The notes: generated by a model from the sequence alone, not told the origin. Counted from the stretch's first letter, positions 18,448 to 28,137 are shown. The stretch: DNA of 64,000 bases from an uncultured Prevotellaceae bacterium (GCA_900316315.1 ONCK01000014.1:1-64000); one strand, 5' to 3'. Program-made: numbers and translations.

Positions 18448-19038
18448 ATGAAGATCATTGTTGTAGGAGAATCGGAGGGCATAGACAATAAATTGGGCTG
18501 TCCCGCGTTTTATATCAAGCCGGACTCTGCGCTGGTCAAAGGCGGCAAGCCCTTCTTCGTACCCGACGGCACGTCGCGCTGCGAGGCCCGCTACCACTGG
18601 GTAGCACGTGTGAGCCGCCTGGGCAAGAGCATTGCCCGCCGCTGGGCCGACCGCTACTACGACGCGCTGACGCTGGGCGTCACCTTCACGGCACAGGACA
18701 TCGTCACGCAGCTACAGGACCACCGCGAGCCCTGGGCGCTCGCCACGGCAGCCGACAACAGTGCCGCCATCGGCGAGATGGTCGAAGCCGACCGCCTGCG
18801 CCTGATGACAAGCCCAGCTGTCTGCACGCTCAATGGCAAGGCTGTGGCAACGGCATCTCTGGAAGGTCTGCGCGACCGCGTGGCCGACGTGATAGCCTGC
18901 CTCAGCCTGCTGATGACCCTGCGTCAGGGCGACCTCATCTATCTCGGTCCGCTGACAGAGGGCCTGCCGGTCAAGCCGGATGACCATCTGGCTGCCACAA
19001 TAGGCGACGCCCGACTGCTCGCCTTTAATGTGAAATAA
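18448..19038 (+). CDS. Fumarylacetoacetate hydrolase-like protein
   Basis: A 196-residue protein related to the C-terminal fold of fumarylacetoacetate hydrolases: a central YYDALTLGVTFTAQDI matches the family's TVGxDFTARDL segment, and the end (LMTLRQGDLIYLGPLTEGLPVKPDD) matches the TLxPGDVIxTGTP region. The acidic ExE metal site is poorly preserved (only one Glu in CEARYHWVAR), so activity is doubtful. It sits 5 bases upstream of porU and is probably co-transcribed with it. Confidence 0.7.
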   Translation: MKIIVVGESEGIDNKLGCPAFYIKPDSALVKGGKPFFVPDGTSRCEARYHWVARVSRLGKSIARRWADRYYDALTLGVTFTAQDIVTQLQDHREPWALATAADNSAAIGEMVEADRLRLMTSPAVCTLNGKAVATASLEGLRDRVADVIACLSLLMTLRQGDLIYLGPLTEGLPVKPDDHLAATIGDARLLAFNVK

Positions 19039-19043
19039 ATGAT

Positions 19044-22000
19044 ATGAAGCATCTGCTCCGATATATCGCGATTGGGATACTCTGGGCCCTGTTGCCGTCT
19101 TCACCGGCCGGGGCCGCAGGGCATGTACGCGTGACCCGTATCTTTGACGTGGCCAATTCCGACACGACCTTTACGACCATCTCATGGCCAGATGGGACGC
19201 TGACCGAAGTACCCCGCGAGCAGCTGGTCTACAGAGTAGGTCCTGACTACGCCGCCAGCCGCCTGACTGTGCGCATGACCTATCCCGAGTATACGGAGGT
19301 CTCGGCTAGCGACAAACGGGTGCTCCGCCGTCTGGGCTACATGCCGGTTGACTCAATACAGTATGAGACAGAGATGGGCGTATCGCGCAAGGAGGGAATC
19401 CTGCACGTCGGTTTTGTCCCCATCATCCGCCGCGGCAACAAGTGGATGCGCCTTACGAGCGCCAAATTCTGCGTAGAGCGTCGCGACAATATCGGAAGCC
19501 TCTCGCTGCAACAGGCCTCCTCGACCACACAGCGCTACGCCGCTCACAGCATACTGGCTTCGGGCCGATGGCTCAAGGTGAGGGTGAGCCAGGAGGGCGT
19601 CTACGCGTTGACCTCCAGCCTGCTCTCTGCCTACGGCATGTCTGACCTGTCAAGGGTCAAGGTCTATGGCTACGGCGGCAGGCCCGAGAATGACGTAATC
19701 AGCTACGGCACCCGCGACGGCGACTACGACGACCTCGAGGAGATACCGCTGTACCGCAGGAGCGGAGACGTGCTCTTCTACGCCGAAGGAACGCGCCGCT
19801 GGTCGTCCTGGACGTACTCTGACGGTGTGCCGGTGGCGACTTACACCAACAATCCCTACTCCCGATACTCCTACTACTTCATCACGCAGGGCGACAGCGC
19901 GATGACGATGGAGACAGACTCCTCCGCTGTCACGCCACTCGACACGCTGACCTCTTTTCCAGAGCATGTAGTGATCGACAATGACGAGTATAGCTGGTAC
20001 ACGAGCGGACGCAATCTCTACGAGAACTACAACTACGGTGAGTCGGGCGCCACACGCAACTACACGATGGCCACTCCAGGCTGCGACAACTCGAGCAGCT
20101 GTCGCGTGAGCATCAATTTTACCGCCTTCTCCTCATCCGTCACACGTGCTTCTCTGAGCCTCAACGGCAAAGAGCTGGGGTCCTTCAATCTAAGGGCCTC
20201 GGGCGAATACGACCACGCGATAGCAGCAACACGACGCTACACCGTGACCGGTCTGCAACCTAGCAATACGCTCACCGTGCAGTCCACGAGCGGACACGAC
20301 GCCCGCCTCGACAATCTGGAAATACTCTACATGCGGGAGATGGCGATGACAGGCAATGTGATGCCCTTCAGCCACTACTCCACAAGCGCTTCTCTCTGCC
20401 AGATGACAGGATCCAGCAGCAATACCCAGATATGGCGCATCGGCACTCCGGGACACCCCATGCAGCGCATCCCCACGACCCTAAGCGGAAGCCGTCTGCA
20501 ATTTGCCTTGGCGGACCCCAGCCAGCGCTACGTCGCGGTCAACGTCGCAGCCAACTACTCCACGCCGCAGATTGTCGGCGAAATCTACAATCAAGACCTC
20601 CACGCCGACTCAGCCGCCGACATGGTCATCATCATCCCCGAGAGCGGCAAACTGGAAGCTCAGGCCCAGCGGCTCGCAAACTACCACAAAGAGCATGACG
20701 GACTGCGCGTGAGGGTAGTCAGCGCAGACTATATATACAATGAGTTCTCATCGGGTACCCCCGACGCGGGAGCCTACCGCCGCTACCTCAAGATGCTCTA
20801 CGACCGGGCGGCGACGGCCTCCGACATGCCCCGATACCTGCTGCTCATGGGCGCTTGTGTATGGGACAACCGCATGATTACCTCCGAGACATCGGGACTT
20901 GATCCCGCCGACTACCTGCTCTGCTACGAGTCAGCCGCCTCGCTCAACGAGGTGGATAGCTACGTGACCGACGACTACTTTGGTCTGCTCGATGACGGCG
21001 AGGGAAGCAATATCCTGCGCGAGTCCATCGATCTCGGCATCGGCAGACTGCCCGTGACGACCGCCGACGAGGCCAAAATCATCGTCGACAAGATCATCGC
21101 TTACGCCGACAACACGGCTGCAGGCGCCTGGCAAAATGATATCTATATGCTCGCCGACGACGGTGATGCCAACGAGCACATGAACGATGAGGATGAATCG
21201 GCCACAATGCTTGAGCAGCGCTATCCTGAGATGCATGTCAAGCGCATCTACTGGGATGCCTACCCGCGCGTCAGCACAGCTACAGGCCAGACTTACCCGG
21301 AGGCTGCCGCCGATATCAAAAACGCTATGAACAAGGGCGCGCTCATCGTCAACTACTCCGGCCATGGCAACCCCACCCAAGTATCCCACGAGCGCGTACT
21401 CGAGCTGGCCGACTTTGAGGCCTTCTCCTCCGCCCGCGTCCCCCTGTGGGTCGTGGCCTCATGCGAGATCACGCCTTACGACATGCTCGAAGAGACCATC
21501 GGCGAAAGCGCCCTGCTCAATCCCAAAGGAGCCGCCATCGCCTTCTACAGCGCTGCCCGCGCCGTCTACTCCAACTACAACAGTATGCTCAACCGCTACT
21601 TCATGTACTACGTACTGGGCCAGGACGACTCGGGACGCCGCTACACACTCGGCGACGCCGCAATGATGACCAAGGTCAACCTGGTAAGCAACACGGCATT
21701 TGGCACGCAAAAGGACTATAGCTACAACAAAGTGAAATATGCGCTCATAGGTGACCCCGCCCTCACCCTGTGGCGTCCCACCTACCGGGTCGTAGTCGAC
21801 AGCATCAATAGCAAGAGCCTCAGCGCGGACTCTGTGCCCCAGCTCAAGGCGGGCAGCGTAGCTACTGTCTCGGGCCATATCGAGGATGCTCAGGGCACAG
21901 CGCTGCCAGACTTCTCCGGCACCATATCACTCACGCTCTACGACAGCCAGGACACCATCACGTGCCGCAACAATGACGGCTCAGCCGACGACCCCTTCGT

Positions 22001-22871
22001 CTACGCCGAATACACCAAGACACTCTACTCCGGCAGTGACTCCGTAAGGGCCGGCAGGTACCGGGCTCAGATACCCGTGCCCCTTGACATCAAGTACACA
22101 GGCCTTAATGGACGCCTCAACCTCTACGCTGTCAACGCCCAAAAGACGATCACGGCCAACGGCAACACGTACTCCTTCACCGTAGGCGGCACGGCGCCCG
22201 ACGCTACCGCCGACAGCCTCGGTCCCAGCATCTATCTCTATCTCAACAACCCCGATTTCCAGGACGGAGGTACCGTCAACAGCACGCCTTACTTCTTCGC
22301 CAACCTCTCTGACTCCGACGGCATCAATGCCACAGGCAACGGTGTCGGTCATGATATCGAGCTCATCATTGACGGCGACGAATCGACCAGCTATGTCCTC
22401 AACGACTACTACGCCAATGACTTCGGCAGCTACACCAACGGCACCGTCGCCTTCCAGATACCCTCCTTGTCAGAGGGTCGGCACAGCTTGTATTTCCGCG
22501 CATGGGACATGAAGAACAATTCGTCCTCACGCAGACTCGACTTTGTCGTCAAGCAAGACCTTAAGCCCTCGATTCTGCGCGCTTACCTCAGCCAAAATCC
22601 CGCCTCGACCTCTACGACATTTATCATCAGCTATGACCGTCCGCTCACGGAGACAAACTTTACCATCGATGTCTACGACTGCTTCGGCCGCCGCTGGTGG
22701 CACCATAGCGAAAGCAGCTCCTCCAACGGCATCTATACCATCCCGTGGAATCTGTCTACCGACGGCGGCATCGCCCTACCCGACGGCCTCTACCTGTACA
22801 GGGTGCGCATCTCCACAGCCGACAGTAAACAAAGTACAAAAACAGAGAAATTAGTCATCCACAGACAATAA
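19044..22871 (+). CDS. porU: Type IX secretion system sortase PorU (C25 family)
   Basis: PorU is the outer-membrane cysteine protease that removes the C-terminal signal of type IX cargo and links the cargo to anionic LPS. The 1,275-residue protein has a signal peptide (1-25), an N-terminal prodomain-like region with ILASGRWLKVRVSQEGVYAL, and a gingipain-type C25 domain at about 545-900 with the catalytic pair H774 (YSGHGN) and C807 (VASCEI). It ends in its own C-terminal domain (IDVYDCFGRRWW ... LPDGLYLYRVRI). The length suits PorU rather than a gingipain. porV and ispF follow, the order also known from Porphyromonas gingivalis. Confidence 0.95.
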   Translation: MKHLLRYIAIGILWALLPSSPAGAAGHVRVTRIFDVANSDTTFTTISWPDGTLTEVPREQLVYRVGPDYAASRLTVRMTYPEYTEVSASDKRVLRRLGYMPVDSIQYETEMGVSRKEGILHVGFVPIIRRGNKWMRLTSAKFCVERRDNIGSLSLQQASSTTQRYAAHSILASGRWLKVRVSQEGVYALTSSLLSAYGMSDLSRVKVYGYGGRPENDVISYGTRDGDYDDLEEIPLYRRSGDVLFYAEGTRRWSSWTYSDGVPVATYTNNPYSRYSYYFITQGDSAMTMETDSSAVTPLDTLTSFPEHVVIDNDEYSWYTSGRNLYENYNYGESGATRNYTMATPGCDNSSSCRVSINFTAFSSSVTRASLSLNGKELGSFNLRASGEYDHAIAATRRYTVTGLQPSNTLTVQSTSGHDARLDNLEILYMREMAMTGNVMPFSHYSTSASLCQMTGSSSNTQIWRIGTPGHPMQRIPTTLSGSRLQFALADPSQRYVAVNVAANYSTPQIVGEIYNQDLHADSAADMVIIIPESGKLEAQAQRLANYHKEHDGLRVRVVSADYIYNEFSSGTPDAGAYRRYLKMLYDRAATASDMPRYLLLMGACVWDNRMITSETSGLDPADYLLCYESAASLNEVDSYVTDDYFGLLDDGEGSNILRESIDLGIGRLPVTTADEAKIIVDKIIAYADNTAAGAWQNDIYMLADDGDANEHMNDEDESATMLEQRYPEMHVKRIYWDAYPRVSTATGQTYPEAAADIKNAMNKGALIVNYSGHGNPTQVSHERVLELADFEAFSSARVPLWVVASCEITPYDMLEETIGESALLNPKGAAIAFYSAARAVYSNYNSMLNRYFMYYVLGQDDSGRRYTLGDAAMMTKVNLVSNTAFGTQKDYSYNKVKYALIGDPALTLWRPTYRVVVDSINSKSLSADSVPQLKAGSVATVSGHIEDAQGTALPDFSGTISLTLYDSQDTITCRNNDGSADDPFVYAEYTKTLYSGSDSVRAGRYRAQIPVPLDIKYTGLNGRLNLYAVNAQKTITANGNTYSFTVGGTAPDATADSLGPSIYLYLNNPDFQDGGTVNSTPYFFANLSDSDGINATGNGVGHDIELIIDGDESTSYVLNDYYANDFGSYTNGTVAFQIPSLSEGRHSLYFRAWDMKNNSSSRRLDFVVKQDLKPSILRAYLSQNPASTSTTFIISYDRPLTETNFTIDVYDCFGRRWWHHSESSSSNGIYTIPWNLSTDGGIALPDGLYLYRVRISTADSKQSTKTEKLVIHRQ

Positions 22872-22948
22872 ATCAGCAATAAATCGGTTGTATAATAAAA
22901 TAGAGCAGACCTATTGGCTCCTGCCATTTCCCAATCGCAACATACCAG

Positions 22949-24160
22949 ATGAAGAAGATAATCCTTGTCTCAGCCCTGCTGCTTGTCACCCTCTCCGCCT
23001 GGGCCGAAGACATCAAGAGCAAGTTTAATCCCGTCCAGACCGCCGTCGCCTCTCAGTTGATAGCGCCTGATGCCCATGCCGCCGGTATGGGTGACATCGG
23101 CGCCGCCACCGAACCCGACGCCGCTTCGCAGGCCTGGAACGCCGCCAAGTACCCTTTTTGCATCAGCAAGGCCGGTGCCTCCCTCGACTACACGCCATGG
23201 CTCCGCCAACTGACCAACGACATCGACTTGGCCTACCTCGCAGGCTACATGCGACTCGGAGACCTCCAGGCCGTGAGTGCCTCGCTGCGCTACTTCTCCC
23301 TCGGCGAGGTCAGCTACTACTCAACATCTACCTCCAGCGAAGCTCCCTCAATGACCTTCAAGCCCTATGAGTTTGCCATAGATGCCGCTTATTCCCGTAT
23401 GCTTAGCGACAAGTTTGCTGCAGCTGTCACCTTCCGCTACATCTACTCCGACTTGTCGGGACACTACGAGGACGGCTCGGAGCCCGGATCTGCCTTTGCC
23501 GTAGATCTCTCCGGCTACTTCAATACTTATCTCAACGTGGGCAATCGTGAGTGCCAGCTCGCCATAGGCGGTGGCATCTACAACCTGGGTAGCAAGATCA
23601 ACTACGGCGACGACTACTCCTACTTCATCCCCACGACGCTACGACTCGGCACCAACTTCATGGTTCCTATCGACGAGTACAACCGTATCTCCTTTGCCCT
23701 CGAAGCCAACAAGCTTCTCGTGCCTACTTATCCCACTGATGAGCAGTGCGCCAAGGCGCTGGGCTACGACACTCAGGACGGGCAGGACCATACGGCCGAA
23801 TATCAGACTTACCGCGAGGAACACTTCTACAATATCTCTCCCATCAAGGGTATCTTCAAGAGCTTCAGCGACGCCCCCAACGGCTTCAGCGAAGAGCTGC
23901 AGGAGATCCAGTGGAGCGTAGGCGCGGAGTACACCTACAATGACAAGTTTATGATCCGCGCAGGCTACCACCACGAGAGCGAGAATAAGGGTAACCGCAA
24001 ATACTTCACCGTGGGCGCAGGCTTCAGGATGAATGTCTTCTCCCTGGATGCTGCCTACTGCATCTCCACCGCTGCCTCCAACCCTCTGGACCAGACCCTG
24101 CGCGTCTCGCTCGGCTTCGACTTTGACGGCATCAAGGATCTCTTCACCCGCGGCCGCTAA
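22949..24160 (+). CDS. porV: Type IX secretion system outer-membrane protein PorV
   Basis: PorV (LptO) is a 14-strand FadL-like barrel that takes cargo from the SprA translocon and delivers it to PorU. The 403-residue protein has a signal peptide (1-19) and the conserved opening FNPVQTAVASQLIAPDAHAAGMGDIGAA (given here in two parts in the gene: residues about 26-53), then alternating aromatic strands and the C-terminal RVSLGFDFDGIKDLF. It follows porU by 77 bases. Confidence 0.93.
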   Translation: MKKIILVSALLLVTLSAWAEDIKSKFNPVQTAVASQLIAPDAHAAGMGDIGAATEPDAASQAWNAAKYPFCISKAGASLDYTPWLRQLTNDIDLAYLAGYMRLGDLQAVSASLRYFSLGEVSYYSTSTSSEAPSMTFKPYEFAIDAAYSRMLSDKFAAAVTFRYIYSDLSGHYEDGSEPGSAFAVDLSGYFNTYLNVGNRECQLAIGGGIYNLGSKINYGDDYSYFIPTTLRLGTNFMVPIDEYNRISFALEANKLLVPTYPTDEQCAKALGYDTQDGQDHTAEYQTYREEHFYNISPIKGIFKSFSDAPNGFSEELQEIQWSVGAEYTYNDKFMIRAGYHHESENKGNRKYFTVGAGFRMNVFSLDAAYCISTAASNPLDQTLRVSLGFDFDGIKDLFTRGR

Positions 24161-24178
24161 TCCCCATTCCCTTATCCC

Positions 24179-24661
24179 ATGAATATCCGTGTAGGCTTAG
24201 GCTACGACGTCCACCGTCTCGTAGAAGGCCGCCAGCTCTGGCTCGGCGGCATCCTCATCCCCAGCCCCGTCGGACTGCTGGGCCACAGTGATGCCGACGT
24301 ACTCATACATGCTATCTGCGACGCCCTGCTCGGTGCCGCCAACCTGCGCGATATCGGCTACCATTTTCCCGACAGCGACCCTCAGTATAAGGGCATTGAC
24401 AGCAAGCGACTGCTCTCCGAGACCGTCAAGCTCATCCGCCAAGCCGGATATGCCGTAGGCAACATCGATGCTACCGTCTGTGCCGAAGCACCCAAGCTCA
24501 ATCCCCATGTGGAGGCCATGCGCGCTACGCTGGCTCCCCTGCTCGGCGTAACACCTGCCGACGTGTCCATCAAGGCTACGACCACCGAGCGCCTGGGCTT
24601 CACCGGGCGCCGCGAGGGCATCTCTGCCTATGCCGTAGCCCTGATAGAGCGCATCGCCTGA
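24179..24661 (+). CDS. ispF: 2-C-methyl-D-erythritol 2,4-cyclodiphosphate synthase
   Basis: IspF cyclises CDP-ME 2-phosphate in the MEP isoprenoid pathway; ispD of the same pathway is at 3668-4348. The 160-residue trimeric enzyme has the zinc ligands D10, H12 (GYDVHRLVEG) and H44 (DADVLIHAICDALLGA), the FPDSDP loop and the C-terminal ATTTERLGFTGRREGISAYA. It lies 18 bases after porV and shares the transcript, a linkage also known in P. gingivalis. Confidence 0.96.
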   Translation: MNIRVGLGYDVHRLVEGRQLWLGGILIPSPVGLLGHSDADVLIHAICDALLGAANLRDIGYHFPDSDPQYKGIDSKRLLSETVKLIRQAGYAVGNIDATVCAEAPKLNPHVEAMRATLAPLLGVTPADVSIKATTTERLGFTGRREGISAYAVALIERIA

Positions 24662-24717
24662 AACACTGTCTCACCGCCTGTCCCCACGCTCTTGGGATAA
24701 CTCACAATGTATACGAT

Positions 24718-24864
24718 ACAAGGTCTGACCTTGTTTAAACTAGGTCGGATGTAGTGAAGACTAGGTCTGATGTTGTTTAGACAAGGTCCGATGTTGTTTC
24801 GGCAAGGTCTGATGTTGTTTAGACAAGGTCCGATATGAGTTTAACAAGCTCCGGTATGGCCTTG
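24718..24864 (+). repeat. 21-bp tandem repeat array, seven units
   Basis: The longest array in the window: seven exact 21-base periods from 24718 to 24864. Unit 1 contains the perfect palindrome ACAAGGTCTGACCTTGT; units 2-5 follow the pattern ACnAGGTCnGATGTnGT; units 6-7 decay. It lies between the convergent ispF and GH43 genes. The remainder of the 426-base gap (24662-25087) shows no gene or clear terminator. Confidence 0.9.
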
Positions 24865-25087
24865 GGAGTGTCAGATATTCTGCGTGCAGTCTTCCCTCCT
24901 CCATCACCAGAGATCTGTTTGTCACCGGCGTCTTACCGAATCGGAGTGTTCCTCAGCCGTATCACACCAAACGGATGGCATCCCCGACCGACTATCTTCC
25001 CCGCGGATACCATAGCATTTGTTATCGCAAGAAGACACTGGAAACTCAAATCGAAAGGCAGGCAGAGACGCCGAATGAAACAGCCAA

Positions 25088-26125
25088 TCAGAATTTGGGC
25101 TTCTTGGATAGTCTGCTTGGCGCGCCGCCCTCGATGTAGGGCCAGCCGTCTGCCGTCCACTGCACGAGGTCGAGTAGCACCATACGCCCGACGCTTGGAC
25201 TTGTCTTGCTGTAGGCGTGGTAAGGAAGCCACGTGGCGCCGTTGGCATCCTCGATCAACTCGGCATTGTGGCCCGTACCCGCCCAAGCACTATTGCCTTG
25301 TACCAATGTCTCGTACTGATTATTCATCAGCAGGCCGCCGCGCTTGTTGACATAGGGTCCGAAGAGCGAAGTCGAGCGTCCGTAGACGACACGATAGGTA
25401 CTGTTGGCCCCCTCGCAGCAAGTGCCCGTGGAGCCAAAGAAGTAGTAATAATTGCCGCGCTTGTAGATATAAGATCCCTCGTAGGCCGTGCCTACTAACT
25501 GCTGCTTCTGGGCGCCTGACTTGATACTCAGACCGTCGTCGCTCAGCTCGATGATATAGATGCCGTAGAAGCTTCCCCATACGCAGTACTTATGACCTGC
25601 GTCCTCGATATAGAAGGGGTCAATGCTGTTGCGCACGCCTATCTCGTGGCTGACGAGGAGTTTGCCCGTCCCGTTGACGGGCATGAAAGGCCCGGTCGGA
25701 CTTGCTGATGTGGCCACGCCGACGCCGCAACTGTCGATACCTCCCCACTTGGACAGGGCGAAGTAGAGGACATACTGGTCTCCAATCTTGTTGATATCAG
25801 GTGCCCAGATGCGGGTCACGCCCGGGACAAAGGTGGGCTTATGCAGGTCGTCAAAGACAGAACCTACGTAGCTCCAGTCGACGAGGTTGGAACTGCGGAA
25901 GATCTTGTTGCCTGTACTGTAGAGATAGAAGAAGCCGTCGTCAGCCTTCATCACGCTAGGATCGGGCGCATCCTGATTGATGATAGGATTGGCGTAAGTG
26001 TCGCTCTTGTCGGGTACGGCTGTCGCCACCTGAGCACGGGTCTGGGACACAGAAGCCAGCCCGGCTACCATCAGCAGGACGCTTAAGACTGACTGGCGGG
26101 TCAACTGAAATATTTTGGCTGTCAT
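25088..26125 (-). CDS. Secreted glycoside hydrolase family 43
   Basis: A 345-residue five-bladed propeller enzyme, probably an arabinan-cutting arabinosidase. A signal peptide covers 1-32 from the ATG at 26125. The GH43 catalytic triad is visible: D55 (DAPDPSV), D169 (NSIDPFYIED) and E216 (AYEGSYI), with WAPDINKIGDQYVLYF between. It is the last of three leftward genes; the next gene upstream, 26171-27202, is a close paralogue, and the two share most motifs in the same order, so they arose by tandem duplication. Exact substrate is not deducible. Confidence 0.88.
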   Translation of the reverse strand: MTAKIFQLTRQSVLSVLLMVAGLASVSQTRAQVATAVPDKSDTYANPIINQDAPDPSVMKADDGFFYLYSTGNKIFRSSNLVDWSYVGSVFDDLHKPTFVPGVTRIWAPDINKIGDQYVLYFALSKWGGIDSCGVGVATSASPTGPFMPVNGTGKLLVSHEIGVRNSIDPFYIEDAGHKYCVWGSFYGIYIIELSDDGLSIKSGAQKQQLVGTAYEGSYIYKRGNYYYFFGSTGTCCEGANSTYRVVYGRSTSLFGPYVNKRGGLLMNNQYETLVQGNSAWAGTGHNAELIEDANGATWLPYHAYSKTSPSVGRMVLLDLVQWTADGWPYIEGGAPSRLSKKPKF

Positions 26126-26170
26126 AAAATAATATGTATATAATTGATCATTTTTTCTCAAGAAGCAGAG

Positions 26171-27202
26171 CTATCTGATAGCCGGACGCTTGCTGCGCTC
26201 ACTAGGTGTGCCGCCCTCCACATAGGGCCAGCCGTCGATCCACTGCACACGGTCCAGGAGCACCAAACGTCCGAGGCTGGGGTTTGTCTTACTGTAGGCG
26301 TGATACATGATCCACCATTCTCCATCGGCGTCCTCCGTAATCTCTGCGTTGTGGCCCGTACCGGCCCACTTGTCATTACCCTGTATGAGGATGTCAAACT
26401 GGTTGTCGAGCAATCGGCCGCCCGCCTTGTTGACATAGGGACCAAGCACATTTTTTGAGCGACCGTAGACGACCTTATAGGTACTCTCCGCACCATTGCA
26501 GCAAGTGCCATTGGAGCCGAAAAAGTAGTAGTAATCGCCATGCTTCATGATATAAGTACCCTCATAAGCCGACCCGCCAACTTTAACCTTCTGTGCGCCC
26601 GGTTTGACAGCAAGTCCTGTGCTGTCTAGCTCGATGGCGTCTATTTCGTGATAGCTTCCCCAGAAGAGGTACTTGTGCCCGTCGGCCTCGATATAGCAAG
26701 GGTCGATGCTCTGGGCGACGCCTATTGTCGAACTGAGGAAGAGTACACCCCGCTCATCCTCGGGCGTAGCCGGATTGTCATAGATTGCATAAGGGCCGCC
26801 CGGCGTGTCGGAGGTGGCGACTCCGATGTAGAAGTCATCTCCCGTGCCTCCCATCTTGCCGACAGCAAAGTACATGACATAGCGGTCGCCGATCTTGTTG
26901 AGCGAAGGAGCCCAGAAATAGTTGGGGCCCTTATACTCCGGATGCTGGCCGGCGCCAAATGCCGTGCCTATCTGACTCCAGCTGATCATATTGCTACTAC
27001 GCCACATGCGCTCGCCGGTTGCACAGAGATAGAGGTAGCCGTCGTCGCCACGGATATAGCTCGGGTCGGCATTGTCACTGGGGATGACCGGATTGGTATA
27101 GGTATCGTTGCTGCTGGCTGCGACCGTGACGACCTGGGCCGGCAGAGAGGTAGCGGCCAACAGGAAGACGAATATGACAGATAGGATTTTGACACGTTTC
27201 AT
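26171..27202 (-). CDS. Secreted glycoside hydrolase family 43 (paralogue)
   Basis: A 343-residue GH43 enzyme from the ATG at 27202, with a clear signal peptide (to about residue 22). The triad is kept in DNADPSYI, QSIDPCYIEADGHKYLFWGSY and AYEGTYIMKHGDYYYFFGS. The C-terminal part (GTGHNAEI...YHAYSKTNPSLGRLVLLDRVQW) is nearly the same as in the downstream GH43 gene, showing recent duplication. An upstream in-frame ATG at 27244 would add 14 residues that duplicate the first 14; see the repeat at 27171-27254. The 45-base gap to the next gene suggests an operon. Confidence 0.88.
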   Translation of the reverse strand: MKRVKILSVIFVFLLAATSLPAQVVTVAASSNDTYTNPVIPSDNADPSYIRGDDGYLYLCATGERMWRSSNMISWSQIGTAFGAGQHPEYKGPNYFWAPSLNKIGDRYVMYFAVGKMGGTGDDFYIGVATSDTPGGPYAIYDNPATPEDERGVLFLSSTIGVAQSIDPCYIEADGHKYLFWGSYHEIDAIELDSTGLAVKPGAQKVKVGGSAYEGTYIMKHGDYYYFFGSNGTCCNGAESTYKVVYGRSKNVLGPYVNKAGGRLLDNQFDILIQGNDKWAGTGHNAEITEDADGEWWIMYHAYSKTNPSLGRLVLLDRVQWIDGWPYVEGGTPSERSKRPAIR

Positions 27203-27254
27203 AGCGGGAATGAATATGACAGACAGGACTTTGGCACGTCTCATAGTGGGAAGG
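27171..27254. repeat. 42-bp tandem duplication across a gene start
   Basis: 27171-27212 and 27213-27254 are adjacent 42-base copies, 36 of 42 bases identical. The period equals 14 codons, so the reading frame of the GH43 gene stays open and two in-frame start codons result (27202 and 27244), each heading a similar hydrophobic sequence. Confidence 0.8.
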
Positions 27255-27299
27255 ATTATTGATAACTAGGATACCGGCAAGCGGGCAACCGTGACCGGA

Positions 27300-28046
27300 C
27301 TATCTCACACTGACCTTGAGCGTGCGTCTCGGCAGGCATACGAGATAGATGCCGCGCCGGAGCGTCGCCGAGGGGGAGAGCTCACGTCCGTCCAGTGTGT
27401 AGACATGGTAATCGCGCGTGCCGTATACCGAGATACTTCCGCCGATCACACTGACACCCATCCCGTTGTCAGTAGGCTTGACCTCCTTGACGCCATTGAG
27501 AACAGCGTAGTTCTGTATATCCCATGTGAAGCGCGTCTTGCGCATTTCGAGTTTTTCCGAACGGAAGTTGGGCAGCGAGATAGCCGTCGTATCCGTTGCA
27601 TGGAGGTAATAGCGCACTCCATAAGCATCCACCGCGCTGATGAGGTAGTAGCCGTTGCTCTGGCGGGTGATGTTCCAGGGTTTGGACGCGCTGCGGGAGA
27701 GTACACGCAGGGGAGTATAGTAGTTGCCCTTTGCCTCAAAGGCACCGCTGACGTAGTAGTGCGTCTTCTGGTTCTGGATATAATAGAGCGTGGAGTCGCT
27801 TGCATCGCTCGCGGGCAAGAGGCGCCAGCGCTGGGCCGAGACGGTGCTGTCGTAGTCGGCATATGATAGCGTGAAGCCCGAGGACAAGACGCTGCTGCGG
27901 TTGTCCTGGAGACAAATATTGGTGAATGACTTAAAAGCACTCATCATGACGTAGCTCTCCGTCGAACTGAAGTCTTGAGCCGCAACGCTGCCGCCGGTCA
28001 CAGTCAGAAGGGCAGACAGAAACAGAGGGAATATTGATTTACGCAT
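27300..28046 (-). CDS. Secreted protein of unknown function with cargo-like C-terminal tail
   Basis: A 248-residue protein with a signal peptide (1-23, cleavage near SVAAQ). The middle (about 30-180) has repeated aromatic motifs such as WRLLPASD, YYIQNQKTHYYVSG and NGYYLISAVD, suggesting a beta-trefoil/ricin-like or lipocalin-like fold. The end (SISVYGTRDYHVYTLDGREL ... RRGIYLV ... RTLKVSVR) resembles the type A sorting tail of type IX cargo, though it is short and weak. It is the first gene of the leftward operon with the two GH43 enzymes (55 bases to the GH43 frame), so a role in binding the same glycan is plausible but inferred. Confidence 0.6.
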   Translation of the reverse strand: MRKSIFPLFLSALLTVTGGSVAAQDFSSTESYVMMSAFKSFTNICLQDNRSSVLSSGFTLSYADYDSTVSAQRWRLLPASDASDSTLYYIQNQKTHYYVSGAFEAKGNYYTPLRVLSRSASKPWNITRQSNGYYLISAVDAYGVRYYLHATDTTAISLPNFRSEKLEMRKTRFTWDIQNYAVLNGVKEVKPTDNGMGVSVIGGSISVYGTRDYHVYTLDGRELSPSATLRRGIYLVCLPRRTLKVSVR

Positions 28047-28137
28047 AGCTGTGGAAAAAGCATGTTTTACTCGCTCTTAACATACTGTGTCCCATCGCCG
28101 TGCTCTCGCGTCGGAACGTACAGTCTGCTTAGTTTGA

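Noticed and set aside
24718-24864. CRISPR array
   Set aside because: Units are contiguous 21-mers without spacers, and no cas gene is present in the window.
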